Shown here one piece after another: positions 25,509-34,507 of a stretch of 64,000 nt of DNA. This stretch comes from [Mycobacterium] stephanolepidis (GTDB lineage: Bacteria > Actinomycetota > Actinomycetes > Mycobacteriales > Mycobacteriaceae), in NCBI RefSeq assembly GCF_002356335.1, contig NZ_AP018165.1:4774001-4838000 (forward strand), written 5' to 3'. Made by a program: the position numbers and the translations under genes. The notes beneath the pieces were generated by a model. That model was not told the DNA's origin. It was given only the letters and a program-made list of their open reading frames with translations, and ran no database searches. How positions within the stretch are numbered: the stretch's first letter is position 1; the number at the start of each line of letters is the position of its first letter.

Positions 25509-25928
25509 ATGACCTCGATCCATGATCCGGCCGTCCGGCAGTTCCTCGATTCCACTCCCGCCCTGGTGGGGCAGCTGGGATATCTCGGAAACGACGGACG
25601 TCCGCTTGTTCTGCCTATCTGGTACCGGCTCGGCGAGGATCACCTACAGTTCGTCACGCACGTGAGTACTCGGAAAGTCCGTTCTTTGCACCGTGATCCA
25701 CGTGCGGTGGTCACCGTGGCAACGCCATCAGAGCCCTACCTTTACGTCCAGGTCCAAGGGGACGCCCACGTGGAACCCGACACGTCAGAGGTTCGAGACA
25801 CTCTGATCGACATCACCACCCGATACCTGGGAGCCGACCGTGCCGCCGCGTACGTGGACGAGCACCACAGCGCACCAGGCGAGACGATCGTGCGCATACA
25901 TCCCGTCCGCATCCACACCGCCCTCTGA
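25509..25928 (+). CDS. PPOX-class F420-/flavin-dependent oxidoreductase
   Basis: The 139-residue single-domain split beta-barrel protein has LGYLGNDGRPLVLPIWYRL, then STRKVRSLHRDPRAVVTVATP and YLYVQVQGDAHV. This is the PPOX/F420-dependent deazaflavin oxidoreductase fold, abundant in mycobacteria. The ATG at 25509 is chosen because the fold starts there. It is separated by only 18 bp from the downstream dioxygenase-like gene on the same strand, so the two are likely co-transcribed. Substrate unknown. Confidence 0.85.
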   Translation: MTSIHDPAVRQFLDSTPALVGQLGYLGNDGRPLVLPIWYRLGEDHLQFVTHVSTRKVRSLHRDPRAVVTVATPSEPYLYVQVQGDAHVEPDTSEVRDTLIDITTRYLGADRAAAYVDEHHSAPGETIVRIHPVRIHTAL

Positions 25929-25946
25929 CGCTCGGGAAGTCCCACG

Positions 25947-26741
25947 ATGTACACCATCACCGTGAATGGAGCGCAGCTCACCTTCGACGATCAAGGCCTG
26001 GGCGATCGACCGGCCATCCTGCTGCTCACCGGCTGGGGGCACGACCACCGTGCGTATGACGAGCTGTTGCCCTACCTCGTTCCCCATCACCGCATCATCC
26101 GCATGGACTGGCGCGGCCATGGTACCGACCGCACGCCGGTTGCCGATTTCATTCTTACAGAACAGGTTTCAGATGTCATAGGGTTACTTGAGGCTCTAAG
26201 CGTGAAATCGGTCGTTCCCGTCGCCCATGCCCATGCGGGGTGGGCCGCGCTCGAGATCGCCGACCGCCTCGGGGCAACTCGGGTGCCGAGTCTCGTGATC
26301 GTGGACCTGATCATGACGGAGGCTCCGCTCGAATTCCTCAACGGCATAAGAGAATTCCAGGATCCGCAACGCTGGCAGGCTAGCCGCCTCGGGTTCCTCC
26401 GAGCCTGGCTATCCGGCAGCGACAATGAAGCCGTCATCCGGCACATCCGCTCCGAGATGGGCGGATTCGGGTTCGACGTGTGGGCACGAGCCGGACGAGT
26501 CATCGAGGATGCGTACGCCACGTGGGGCTCTCCCCTGTCACGAATGGAAAAGCTGTCCGAACCACGGCGCGTTCATCACATCTTCTGCAACCCACAGCGC
26601 ACTGCCTACGATGATCTTCACCAAGAGTTCCAGTCCCGCAATCCGTGGTTCAGCTACGTTCGCCTGCCCGGCACGACTCACTTCCCGCAGCTGGAGTTGC
26701 CCGCACAGGTCGCGGCGGAGATCACGAATCTACTCTCGTAA
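25947..26741 (+). CDS. Alpha/beta-hydrolase-fold cofactor-free dioxygenase, Hod/AqdC type
   Basis: The 264-residue product follows the Arthrobacter Hod (1H-3-hydroxy-4-oxoquinaldine 2,4-dioxygenase) pattern along its length: LLTGWGHDHRAYDELL, MDWRGHG, RSEMGGFGFDVWARAGRVIE, NPWFSYVRLPGTTHFPQ. The dyad residues are seen as Asp 120 (IVDLIM) and His 245 (THFP). At the nucleophile elbow the Hod serine is replaced by alanine (HAHAGW, Ala 95). Family members cleave the quinolone ring, releasing CO; AqdC of M. abscessus does this to the Pseudomonas quinolone signal. No aqdA/aqdB-like genes are adjacent here. Confidence 0.8.
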   Translation: MYTITVNGAQLTFDDQGLGDRPAILLLTGWGHDHRAYDELLPYLVPHHRIIRMDWRGHGTDRTPVADFILTEQVSDVIGLLEALSVKSVVPVAHAHAGWAALEIADRLGATRVPSLVIVDLIMTEAPLEFLNGIREFQDPQRWQASRLGFLRAWLSGSDNEAVIRHIRSEMGGFGFDVWARAGRVIEDAYATWGSPLSRMEKLSEPRRVHHIFCNPQRTAYDDLHQEFQSRNPWFSYVRLPGTTHFPQLELPAQVAAEITNLLS

Positions 26742-27566
<825 letters not shown>

Positions 27567-27592
27567 CTAACGGGAAGAGTGAGCGACAACAC

Positions 27593-27615
27593 CCACACCA
27601 CCAATTGTGGTGTGG
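27593..27615. terminator. Hairpin CCACACCAC-N5-GTGGTGTGG
   Basis: A perfect 9-bp stem with loop CAATT lies 19 bp past the stop of the NlpC/P60-like gene (which reads leftward) and upstream of the SDR gene. It is most likely the terminator of the former. No U tract is seen. Confidence 0.55.
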
Positions 27616-27634
27616 CGACTATGGATTAGATTCC

Positions 27635-28144
27635 TTAGATCTCGACAGCGTCTGCTTCAGCGGGGGCCTCGTCGGCGGGAGCCGGCTCAGCATGTGGCGC
27701 GAGGACCGACGCGGGGATCACCTCGGGACCCTCCCCATGAGCGGGCACATCCAACGGGGCAGCTTCACCCTCGTTGTCCATCGGAAGGTACATGTGCCGC
27801 TTGAACTGCGCCTGGTAAGCGCCGCCACCACCGATCTTGACGCCACCTCCCTCGCCGCTGGACACGGCAGTGCCGTCGGGCAGCGTGACAGCGGTATGAC
27901 CGCCGTTCCAGCCAATTACCAGTGCACCTGGCGCGGTGCCGTACTTGAAACCACGCGCAAGGAGGGCACGCTCCTGGTTCCCGGTATTGAAGCGAGAACC
28001 GAAAGCGGGGCGGTCGGTGGCGACGTTGGACACCCAGGAGGCCAGACCGGAGCAGTCGGTGCCACGGGCGGAGTCTCCGCCCGAGACGTACGGCGTACCC
28101 GAGACCTGATGGATAAACGCCAGCAAAGCAGCGAGATCAGACAT
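27635..28144 (-). CDS. NlpC/P60-like cysteine peptidase (peptidoglycan hydrolase type)
   Basis: The product has about 169 residues. The N-terminal catalytic domain has GTPYVSGG, GTDCSGLASWV (catalytic Cys, about residue 30) and GWNGGHTAVTL (catalytic His, about 83). The C-terminus is an acidic Ala/Pro/Glu tail. There is no signal peptide, and this compact form resembles the hydrolase modules of actinophage tail proteins. An in-frame ATG at 28201 would add 19 Ser-rich residues; neither start has a clear ribosome-binding site. It borders an AT-richer stretch, so acquisition by transfer is possible. Confidence 0.7.
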   Translation of the reverse strand: MSDLAALLAFIHQVSGTPYVSGGDSARGTDCSGLASWVSNVATDRPAFGSRFNTGNQERALLARGFKYGTAPGALVIGWNGGHTAVTLPDGTAVSSGEGGGVKIGGGGAYQAQFKRHMYLPMDNEGEAAPLDVPAHGEGPEVIPASVLAPHAEPAPADEAPAEADAVEI

Positions 28145-28243
28145 GGGACGCGACGCTAACAACGAGCTTGACGACCCACCAAAATATGTGGCTTGCGTCA
28201 TATTTGCTGAAAATTATGGCGAGAATTACTCTCCGCCAACGCC

Positions 28244-28426
28244 TTACTGATTACGGTAGAGCATGTATGAACGTTCGTCCAATCCAATAAACCCGCAGTA
28301 TATGGTCGGTTTGTTGAATGTTCTATAGCCCCGAGCCGTAATTTGCTGTGCGCTAATCACATTGGTCACTTTTCTCACACATCCATGCATCTCTTCTATT
28401 AACGCAGGAAATTTTCTGTTACCCAT
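28244..28426 (-). CDS. Possible small protein in AT-richer stretch
   Basis: A 60-codon frame beginning MGNRKFPALIEEMHGCVRK has an AGGTGGG just before the ATG and an 8-bp-arm palindrome at 28447-28465 upstream. Base composition is well below the surroundings by eye, which makes a long chance frame less informative. No family is recognised. It may be a real acquired small gene or a chance reading frame. Confidence 0.3.
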   Translation of the reverse strand: MGNRKFPALIEEMHGCVRKVTNVISAQQITARGYRTFNKPTIYCGFIGLDERSYMLYRNQ

Positions 28427-28446
28427 CCCACCTTTTGGGCACCTCG

Positions 28447-28465
28447 CATCCCACTCTGTGGGATG
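28447..28465. promoter_or_regulatory. Palindrome CATCCCAC-N3-GTGGGATG
   Basis: Perfect 8-bp arms with a 3-bp spacer. A further direct copy of the half-site CATCCCAC occurs at 28426-28433, over the start of the small leftward frame. The spacing suits a dimeric repressor, but a small hairpin is the alternative. Confidence 0.4.
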
Positions 28466-28489
28466 GCTTGCGCGCTATCTCATTCGGTG

Positions 28490-28976
28490 CCGCATGCGCG
28501 CGTCAGGCCGATGAAATAGACAATGTATGCACTTTTTCCCACGATGGTCGTCGCCATTGACGATCTGAGGGCAAGCACCTGCCGTCGGACCCCGAATCGG
28601 CTCTTGCGCTTCTGAATCCGCTCCGTGTACGGGCAACTCCAGCCTCATTGGCGAGTGCAGATCCGTATTCAACCGGACGACAATACTTTCCGCTGAATGT
28701 CTTTACCCCGCAGCGTGATACGGATCGTCCTTGACAGCCCTATCGCGTCTCGGCCGAGAGGTCTGCCGCATGAGTCAACGCAACAGCCGCCTCGATACCC
28801 AATTCGCTACTCGGACTGTGGAAGAACGGCCTCGACGCATACCGCCCAGACGCCGCCGCCGCGGTCTTCACCGAAGTTTCAAGGACTTCAGCCATACAGC
28901 GTCGGGCGCGCATGAGTAGCGAACTACCACTCCGCGCAACCACACCTGCTGGAGGAGATGGCGATGCTCGGATAAG
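28490..28976. other. Stretch without a convincing gene; possible degraded coding remnant
   Basis: No frame on either strand gives a complete recognisable protein. Around 28767-28911 the plus strand reads coding-like residues (LWKNGLDAYRPDAAAAVFTE). About 60 bp on, another frame reads HLLEEMAMLG and stops at 28973-28975, immediately before a hairpin. This suggests the end of a rightward gene whose frame has been broken more than once. I cannot name the ancestor. Confidence 0.3.
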
Positions 28977-28977
28977 T

Positions 28978-29010
28978 GCGGGCCGCGTTCTCTTTCGAGA
29001 ACCGGCCCGC
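28978..29010 (+). terminator. Hairpin terminator
   Basis: GCGGGCC-GC-GTTCTC (28978-28992) pairs with GAGAAC-C-GGCCCGC (28997-29010) across a TTTC loop, with a small internal bulge. It is followed by AGTCTCAGTTTTC. It begins 2 bp after a TAA at 28973, supporting a former or unrecognised rightward gene ending there. Confidence 0.6.
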
Positions 29011-29102
29011 AGTCTCAGTTTTCATCGGGATAGTGGCGACACGGCAGGAGGAACGTTCGCAGATCGCTCACTACCAGGTGCCGCCACCACCCCGTGGGGT
29101 AA

Positions 29103-29405
29103 CTAGCAGGCCAGCGTGACGTACGCGACCTTTTGTCCTGTCGTAGGAACCGTCGTCGGCTGGTTGCGCATGTTGCGTCCCGGCTGCACGTTCTGAACGC
29201 CAGACTGTTGGGACACTCCTTGAACCGTGCACTGCGACGGATGATCCGACCCCACCTTGGTGACGATCACTCGGTACCCGTTGGACTTGAGGTCATTGAT
29301 GACAGAGTCCGGGTCCGCAGCGGGACCGGCCAAGGCTGCGCCGGCTGTGGCCAGGGACAGCCCCGCGGCAGCGAGTAACGCCGCCGCGGTCGTGATCTTC
29401 TTCAT
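29103..29405 (-). CDS. Small secreted mycobacterial protein, family A paralogue
   Basis: The 100-residue product has a signal peptide (MKKITTAAALLAAAGLSLA, cleavage near ALAG, about residue 27). The short mature domain has SVINDLKSNGYRVIVTKVG, QCTVQGVSQQ and a C-terminal YVTLAC, with two cysteines. The domain layout matches the product at 13132-13446. A GGAGCAA ribosome-binding region precedes the ATG. It is 49 bp downstream of another small secreted protein on the same strand and probably co-transcribed with it. Confidence 0.85.
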   Translation of the reverse strand: MKKITTAAALLAAAGLSLATAGAALAGPAADPDSVINDLKSNGYRVIVTKVGSDHPSQCTVQGVSQQSGVQNVQPGRNMRNQPTTVPTTGQKVAYVTLAC

Positions 29406-29454
29406 GATTGTTGCTCCTTCTGCGTCGACGAAGATGAAGCGGACTTACATCTGG

Positions 29455-29736
29455 TTACGAAGCGTTGTTCTTGTTGGTGCCAAAGGGGACGTGCGGGTTG
29501 GTGCCCAGCGGGACCAACGGGTTGGCGCCCTCATACGTCGGCTGGTGGACGCCCTGCTCATAAATAACATCGCCCGGAGCCACGCAAGGACGCAGATCAG
29601 TGGCGTTGACGCTGGTCTCGCTGGCGTAGCAGACCGGAGGAGGCGTCGGCCCCGCCAGGGCGACAGGGGCGCCCATGACAGCGACGGCTACAGCGATGCC
29701 AGCGCCCCCGACGATTGCAGCGAGTGACTTTTTCAT
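29455..29736 (-). CDS. Small secreted protein with repeated NP-x-VP-x-GTN tail
   Basis: The 93-residue product has a signal peptide (MKKSLAAIVGGAGIAVAVAV, cleavage near ALA-GP, about residue 28) and a Pro-rich mature part. Two cysteines (PVCYAS and RPCVAP) are followed by the near-repeat NPLVPLGTNPHVPFGTN. GGAAA precedes the ATG. It is first of a two-gene unit with the next secreted protein. No function is known to me; two cysteines in a short exported protein suggest a disulfide-stabilised peptide. Confidence 0.8.
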   Translation of the reverse strand: MKKSLAAIVGGAGIAVAVAVMGAPVALAGPTPPPVCYASETSVNATDLRPCVAPGDVIYEQGVHQPTYEGANPLVPLGTNPHVPFGTNKNNAS

Positions 29737-29981
29737 GTGGTGTTTCCTTTCCGCTCGGTCATCTTGCTAATGGCCTAGGAAGTGAACATCACTTGCCAAA
29801 GACATCAACGTTGATGCATTCACCCTGTTCAACGGCATTAAGGTCCACCTGGTTCCCAATTTATGAGATCCTCGGCTGATTCTCAGCTAAAACTCAGGAT
29901 ACCCCATGGGGGTTGGGGTCGGCGAAAAGTGGTATATAGCCGTTAACTTGTCGTTAACCAGGCGAAACGGCCTGAACTGTC

Positions 29982-29997
29982 TAGATCAGTTGATCTA
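29982..29997. promoter_or_regulatory. TetR operator candidate TAGATCA-GT-TGATCTA
   Basis: Perfect 7-bp arms with a 2-bp spacer end 10 bp before the ATG of the TetR gene at 30008. The position over the promoter or leader indicates autoregulation. The downstream glycosyltransferase, coupled to the TetR gene, would be controlled by the same site. Confidence 0.65.
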
Positions 29998-30007
29998 TAC
30001 TTCGATC

Positions 30008-30634
30008 ATGCGATCTAAAAGCGATCGGGAACCCACGTTCACCGAGGTCGCTCGCCGCGATCAGATCGTCGCGTGCGCCATCGAAGTCATCGCCGAGGTG
30101 GGTTATCCGCAGACCTCGATTCGGAAGATCGCCGAGCGCGCCGGAATCGCGATGAGCGTGGTGCTGTACCACTTCGGCTCCAAGGATGGACTCGTCGAGG
30201 CGGTGATCGCGTCCATGTACCGGTCCGGACTCGATGCCGTGGTCCCCGAGGTTGATCGAGCGCGGACGCAGACTGACAAGCTTGCGGCCTACATCCGCTC
30301 CAGTATCAGCTATTTCGACAGTCACCGGATTCAGCTGGCAGCGCTGACACAGCTCGCAGCGGGCTACAAACCCAGCGGCGGCAGACATCTCCGCGACGTG
30401 GGATTGACGCCCGAACTGGCCGCGCAATTGACCCAGCTCGACCCGTCAGCCATTCTCCGAGCGGGTCAGAAGTCCAGCGAATTCTCTTCCTTTCCAGTCG
30501 ATTCCACTGCGATCGCACTGAGAGGAGCCGTCAATGCCGTCGTGGAGAAGATCCTGCAGGATCCCGCGTTCGATACAGGTGGGTACACCGAGGATCTCGT
30601 GAAGATGTTCCGGCGCGTGGTGAGGAGGGTGTAG
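30008..30634 (+). CDS. TetR-family regulator coupled to glycosyltransferase
   Basis: The 208-residue repressor has the DNA-binding domain QTSIRKIAERAGIAMSVVLYHFGSKDGLVEAVI at about residues 36-68, then a helical effector domain. ATG 30008 is preferred; a longer frame from 29906 would put 34 unconserved residues in front and cover the operator. The stop codon overlaps the GTG start of the glycosyltransferase (TAGTG). It probably senses a compound that the glycosyltransferase modifies. Confidence 0.9.
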   Translation: MRSKSDREPTFTEVARRDQIVACAIEVIAEVGYPQTSIRKIAERAGIAMSVVLYHFGSKDGLVEAVIASMYRSGLDAVVPEVDRARTQTDKLAAYIRSSISYFDSHRIQLAALTQLAAGYKPSGGRHLRDVGLTPELAAQLTQLDPSAILRAGQKSSEFSSFPVDSTAIALRGAVNAVVEKILQDPAFDTGGYTEDLVKMFRRVVRRV

Positions 30635-31875
30635 TGGCCCGTATCGTCATCGCCGCCATCGGCAGCCACGGCGATGTCGCCCCGTTGACCGGTGTCGGTG
30701 TCCGCCTACGCCAGGCCGGACATCAGGTGACAGTCGCCGCGTTTGACCGCTTCAGCTCCTTGATATCCGACTCGGGCCTGTGTTTCCGTGGCATTGCAGA
30801 GCCGGGCGCACCATCGCAGGATGCCGATGTCAACGTCACCAAGGGCCTGGCCGAGTTTCTTGCCCCACGAGGCATGCGATCCCTCGGCGACGCAATGCTC
30901 AGCGCCGTTCAGGATTTGGCGGCAGACATCTTGCTGCTATCACCCTTCTGCGAACTCGCCGGTCATCCCCTAGCCGAGGCGAAAGGCATTCCCTCCATGG
31001 GGATCCGGCTTCAGCCTTGTTCTGCCACCGCGCAGTTTCCGCCCGCGACCCTCGGGGCTTGGTCCGCCGGGGCGGCAGGCAATCGTCTGGCATCCCACGC
31101 CGGGGCCCGGCTCGTCGATCGCCTCTATGGCGGGGTGGTGGCCGGTTTCCGGCGAGATCTCGGTCTACCGAAAGTATCGGCAAGCAAGTCACGCAAAAAC
31201 CGTACGCAGTCGAAATGGACTATTTTGCATGGCTTCTCGACGTACATTGTGCCGCGTCCGCCGGATTGGCGGCCAGGCCTGGAGGTCGCCGGGTACTGTT
31301 GGCCGGAAACCGATCCACAGTGGCAGCCCACCCCAGAGTTGACCGATTTCCTCCAGGCGGGCGACCCACCGGTGTACTTCGGCTTCGGCAGCACGATGAC
31401 GTCGGCTGCCGACGCTGCACGCCTATCGGAGCTCGTGCGCGGCGCGGTACATCAGGCGGGTGTGCGGGGCATCGTGCAAACGGGTTGGGCCGGAATCAAT
31501 CCCAATGATGATGATGATGATGACATTCTGACCGTGGGCGAGCTGCCGCACAGCTGGCTCTTTCCACGCATGGCCGCCGTGGTGCACCATTGCGGCGCCG
31601 GGACAACCGCTGCCGGTCTGCGTGCCGGCGTGCCCACGGTGCCTGTACCCGGCCTCGGAGATCAACCCTTCTGGGCTGGACGGCTCCGGAATCTGGGGCT
31701 CAGCACCGGCACCATCCCACAACGCGCACTGACGACTGAACGGCTCTCGGAGGCCATCCGGGCGGCCACTACCGACCAAGAGCTCAAAGATCGGGTCCGC
31801 CGGGCCGCGGATGTCATCGGGGCCGAGGACGGCGCCGCCTGCGCTGTCGCAACCATCGACCGACTATTGGGCTGA
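30634..31875 (+). CDS. Glycosyltransferase family 1 (UGT / macrolide-sterol type)
   Basis: The 413-residue GT-B protein has the N-terminal acceptor domain MARIVIAAIGSHGDVAPLTGVGVRLRQAGHQV and the C-terminal donor domain with YFGFGSTMTSA, VGELPHSWLFPRMAAVVHHCGAGTT and PGLGDQPFWAGRL. This is the sterol/macrolide/glycopeptidolipid type of nucleotide-sugar transferase. An Asp tract (NPNDDDDDDIL) is encoded by a perfect (ATG)6 trinucleotide repeat at 31505-31522. Coupling to a TetR regulator suggests an inducible detoxification or surface-lipid role. Confidence 0.9.
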   Translation: MARIVIAAIGSHGDVAPLTGVGVRLRQAGHQVTVAAFDRFSSLISDSGLCFRGIAEPGAPSQDADVNVTKGLAEFLAPRGMRSLGDAMLSAVQDLAADILLLSPFCELAGHPLAEAKGIPSMGIRLQPCSATAQFPPATLGAWSAGAAGNRLASHAGARLVDRLYGGVVAGFRRDLGLPKVSASKSRKNRTQSKWTILHGFSTYIVPRPPDWRPGLEVAGYCWPETDPQWQPTPELTDFLQAGDPPVYFGFGSTMTSAADAARLSELVRGAVHQAGVRGIVQTGWAGINPNDDDDDDILTVGELPHSWLFPRMAAVVHHCGAGTTAAGLRAGVPTVPVPGLGDQPFWAGRLRNLGLSTGTIPQRALTTERLSEAIRAATTDQELKDRVRRAADVIGAEDGAACAVATIDRLLG

Positions 31876-32393
31876 GGGTCGCTGCGAGCACTGGTCAGAG
31901 GCGACCGAGGATGATTTCGAGTTCGGCCTGGGACTGCTCGTCACCGGCCTGGAACATCTCCACGACAAGTAACCGGGCGCTCGTGGTTTTGTGCCGCAGC
32001 GGCGGTCTTAGGCAAAACCCAATGGTTGGGGTACCTGCTCGGAAGTTGGGTACCTATTCGGCGCTGCCGTCTAGCTTTCCAGGATCGGGTGGCGTTTGAT
32101 GCTCGGGGAGCTTGTCCGATCTGCGGATGAGGTCCGCGCTGTGCATCATCCTTGCGTGCATCTGGTTGTCCCGGTTCTGCAGCCTGGGAATCAGTTTTGA
32201 GCGCTTCCGTTGCTTCCCCAACCCATCCCGGTGCGGCGGCCTCCATGCGCGCCAAAGCCCCCCTCGTTTGAGGCACGCCAACCGTGCGCTAGCGCTTCAG
32301 TACGATCGGCCACTTCTGCCGCAGAGGCATCGTCACTACTGCCTTCTGGAATTTCTTCAGACACAACGGAATCCTTCAGGGGTAAGTGTCTTC
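31876..32393. other. Gene-poor stretch with a truncated minus-strand coding remnant
   Basis: No complete gene is recognised in these 518 bp. On the minus strand a short coding-like end reads KTTSARLLVVEMFQAGDE, continuing QSQAELEIILGRL before the stop at 31895-31897. It has no start or upstream domain in frame. Further up, other minus-strand frames (for example 32054-32281) look protein-like but do not join it. It follows the secretion-associated operon and may be a decayed fourth member of it. Confidence 0.3.
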
Positions 32394-33140
32394 TTACGCC
32401 TTACTGCCCTCAGGCCAACCAGGATCGTTCGGCAGCGTGGGCGGCGGGTCGGGTCGAACGTATGGCTTGGGCCAGTTGTCGGGTGTGCCAGGGGCGAGTT
32501 TCTTGCACTCGGGTAGGTCGGTGGCCGCGATGTCGATGTGGGTCAACACCCGGGTGCCGAACACGTTGTCTACGGGCCGCTTGGCTGGCCCCCGCTGGTT
32601 CGATAATGGCGGATGTTGTTGCTCGGCAGGAAGTTTCGGGTCGGGGCCGAATGTAAACCACTCGGCATGCCCGAGGGACTGCGAGCCGCTGCTTTCGTAT
32701 GTGCCGTCCGGTAGCTTCCCCGCCGTCAACGAGCCGTATTCGCAAACCCCAGCGGTGAATTGATCCCCCTCCCGGTGAAGCTCAACAATCTCGGCATAGC
32801 GGGTGCCGACATTCTCGTACGGGTAGCGGACCGTACCGCCAACCCCTTCCGGCCGCCATGCGTTGTTGAACGCGTGATCGAAGCCGGGGTAGCCGCCCGC
32901 TCGTATCGCGTCCATGCCCGCGCCTGGCGCAGACTGGGCGGCTCGGTAGGACTCTGTTACTGCACGCACAAAGGTGCCCGCTGGGGACCTCAGATCCGCT
33001 ACCGGGTTGGGAACCCACCGCATGGTGGTGTGGTCCTTGTCCTCCCATGGTGGGGGTTGCTTGGGTTTGTCGTGTGCGCACGAGGTGAGCAGCAGAGCAC
33101 CTAACAGAGCGGTGGGTAGCACGACGGGGCATGGGCTCAC
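32394..33140 (-). CDS. Putative lipoprotein of secretion-associated three-gene cassette
   Basis: The 248-residue product has a signal peptide with lipobox LLTSC (Cys 21), a Pro/Lys-rich linker, and a globular domain with RYAEIVELHREGDQFTAGVC and LTHIDIAATDLPEC. GTG 33140 overlaps the TGA of the upstream gene (GTGA), which decides the start. Its place as the last gene after a small helical protein and a large helical protein is like mycobacterial effector-plus-lipoprotein cassettes. An immunity or anchoring role is inferred only from this order. Confidence 0.7.
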   Translation of the reverse strand: MSPCPVVLPTALLGALLLTSCAHDKPKQPPPWEDKDHTTMRWVPNPVADLRSPAGTFVRAVTESYRAAQSAPGAGMDAIRAGGYPGFDHAFNNAWRPEGVGGTVRYPYENVGTRYAEIVELHREGDQFTAGVCEYGSLTAGKLPDGTYESSGSQSLGHAEWFTFGPDPKLPAEQQHPPLSNQRGPAKRPVDNVFGTRVLTHIDIAATDLPECKKLAPGTPDNWPKPYVRPDPPPTLPNDPGWPEGSKA

Positions 33141-34507
33141 TTGTTGGGGTCCCACTGCCAGTTCGGGTATTTGCCACCCATCTGTTCCTGGGCTTGCCAG
33201 TGGTCCAAGTTCACGTTGTAGTCACGTGGAGCCGTCGTCTTGAACCAGTTCTCCAAATCCTGCTGAGCTTGCTCTACCCCCGTCTGTCCGTTGATTATTG
33301 ACGGGTCGAAGTGTCCGCCGTTGATGTATTTGCCAACGATGGGGTCGTCGGTGATACCGGGGTGGGCTTGGGCCAGGGCGTCTAGGACACTGGCCTGGTA
33401 GGCGTAGGGGTTGCCGAAGCTGCCGGATTGGGCGAGATCCTGAGCGAATCCCTCGGGCAGTTTGGTGGCGTTCTCCATCTGCTTTTGGGCGCTGTCGAGA
33501 ACGTCCATGGCATCGCTGGCGAAGGGCACCTTGCCGATGAGCTTCTTGAGGTCTTCGACGTTCTGGTCGGTGGGTTTTTCGCCGACCGAGTCAAGCGCCC
33601 CGTCGAGCATGCCCTGTGAGAGCCGTCCGGCGGCTTTGAGGTCGTGGTCGCTGCCGCTGCGGGCAGCATCGTTGAGAAGCTGCTGATGCTGTTGTTGGGC
33701 TTGTTCGTTGATGATCTCGCCCGCGTAGTGGCCTTTGTCGAACGTGGACACCATGTCCCGCATTTCGCCGACGTTCTTGAATGAGTGCGCGAACTGGTAC
33801 AGGTACTGCATCCGGTTAGAGCCGATATCGACCTTCTTGCCCCCGGCAAGGTCTTTGAGCTGCTGATCATCCAGCGTGGAGGCGGCCTGCACACGGCCCA
33901 ACACGTCCTTGTCCCACTGGGTTCCGCCCTGCAAGTAGGCGCCGTCCAGATGCCCCGCGCTGGCGCTCAAACCACCGATGGGGTTGTAGGAGGTGTCCAG
34001 CTCCTTGGAGATCGCGTCGATCTGCTGTGCGGCCTCTTCTTCTGCGGCCCACCACTTGTCGTACTCGCCCCGGATCATGTCCTGAAGCTTCGCGGCGCAC
34101 CGCTTGCCCTCGGCAACGGTCTCGGGCTTGGCGCCTTTGGGCACGATCCATTCGACGGTGATCTCTTCGGAGACCTTGTAGCCGTTGCTGGTGGCCTCGT
34201 TGTAGTAGCCGACTGCTCGCTTGTGGTGCTCGGTCACCTGAAACGCCAACGTGTCTAGCGCTTTTGGCCCTTCATCGAGCACATGCTGGGTGGCCCGGTA
34301 GACGACTTTCTCGTCACCAGTGGCAGTGTCCTGCGCGGCCCGGGCGGCCTTACCTTCCCACTCCTGGGCGCCAGGCCGGTCAATGGCGTGCCTATAGTCG
34401 CGGCCAATCAACTGGGTCTGCGTGGCACCCAGGATCGCCTGGCGTACCGCCTCTATCGAGTTCTACGGATTGTTTTCCAGCAGCCGCCGCAGCGAGTACC
34501 CGCTCAT
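33137..34507 (-). CDS. Large helical, probably type VII-associated protein; in-frame TAG at codon 15
   Basis: From the TTG at 34411 the frame gives 424 residues of mostly helical, Gln/Asp/Lys-rich protein. Examples are KWWAAEEEAAQQIDAISKEL and HAGEIINEQAQQQHQQLL-like stretches. It ends MGGKYPNWQWDPNK and has no signal peptide. The natural start is ATG 34507, overlapping the upstream stop (ATGA), but codon 15 (34463-34465) is TAG: MSGYSLRRLLENNP-stop-NSIEAVRQAIL, the same frame continuing as clear protein. Either a nonsense mutation, readthrough, or re-initiation downstream. The type resembles mycobacterial proteins annotated as TPR-repeat-region proteins next to ESX-like small partners. Confidence 0.65.
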
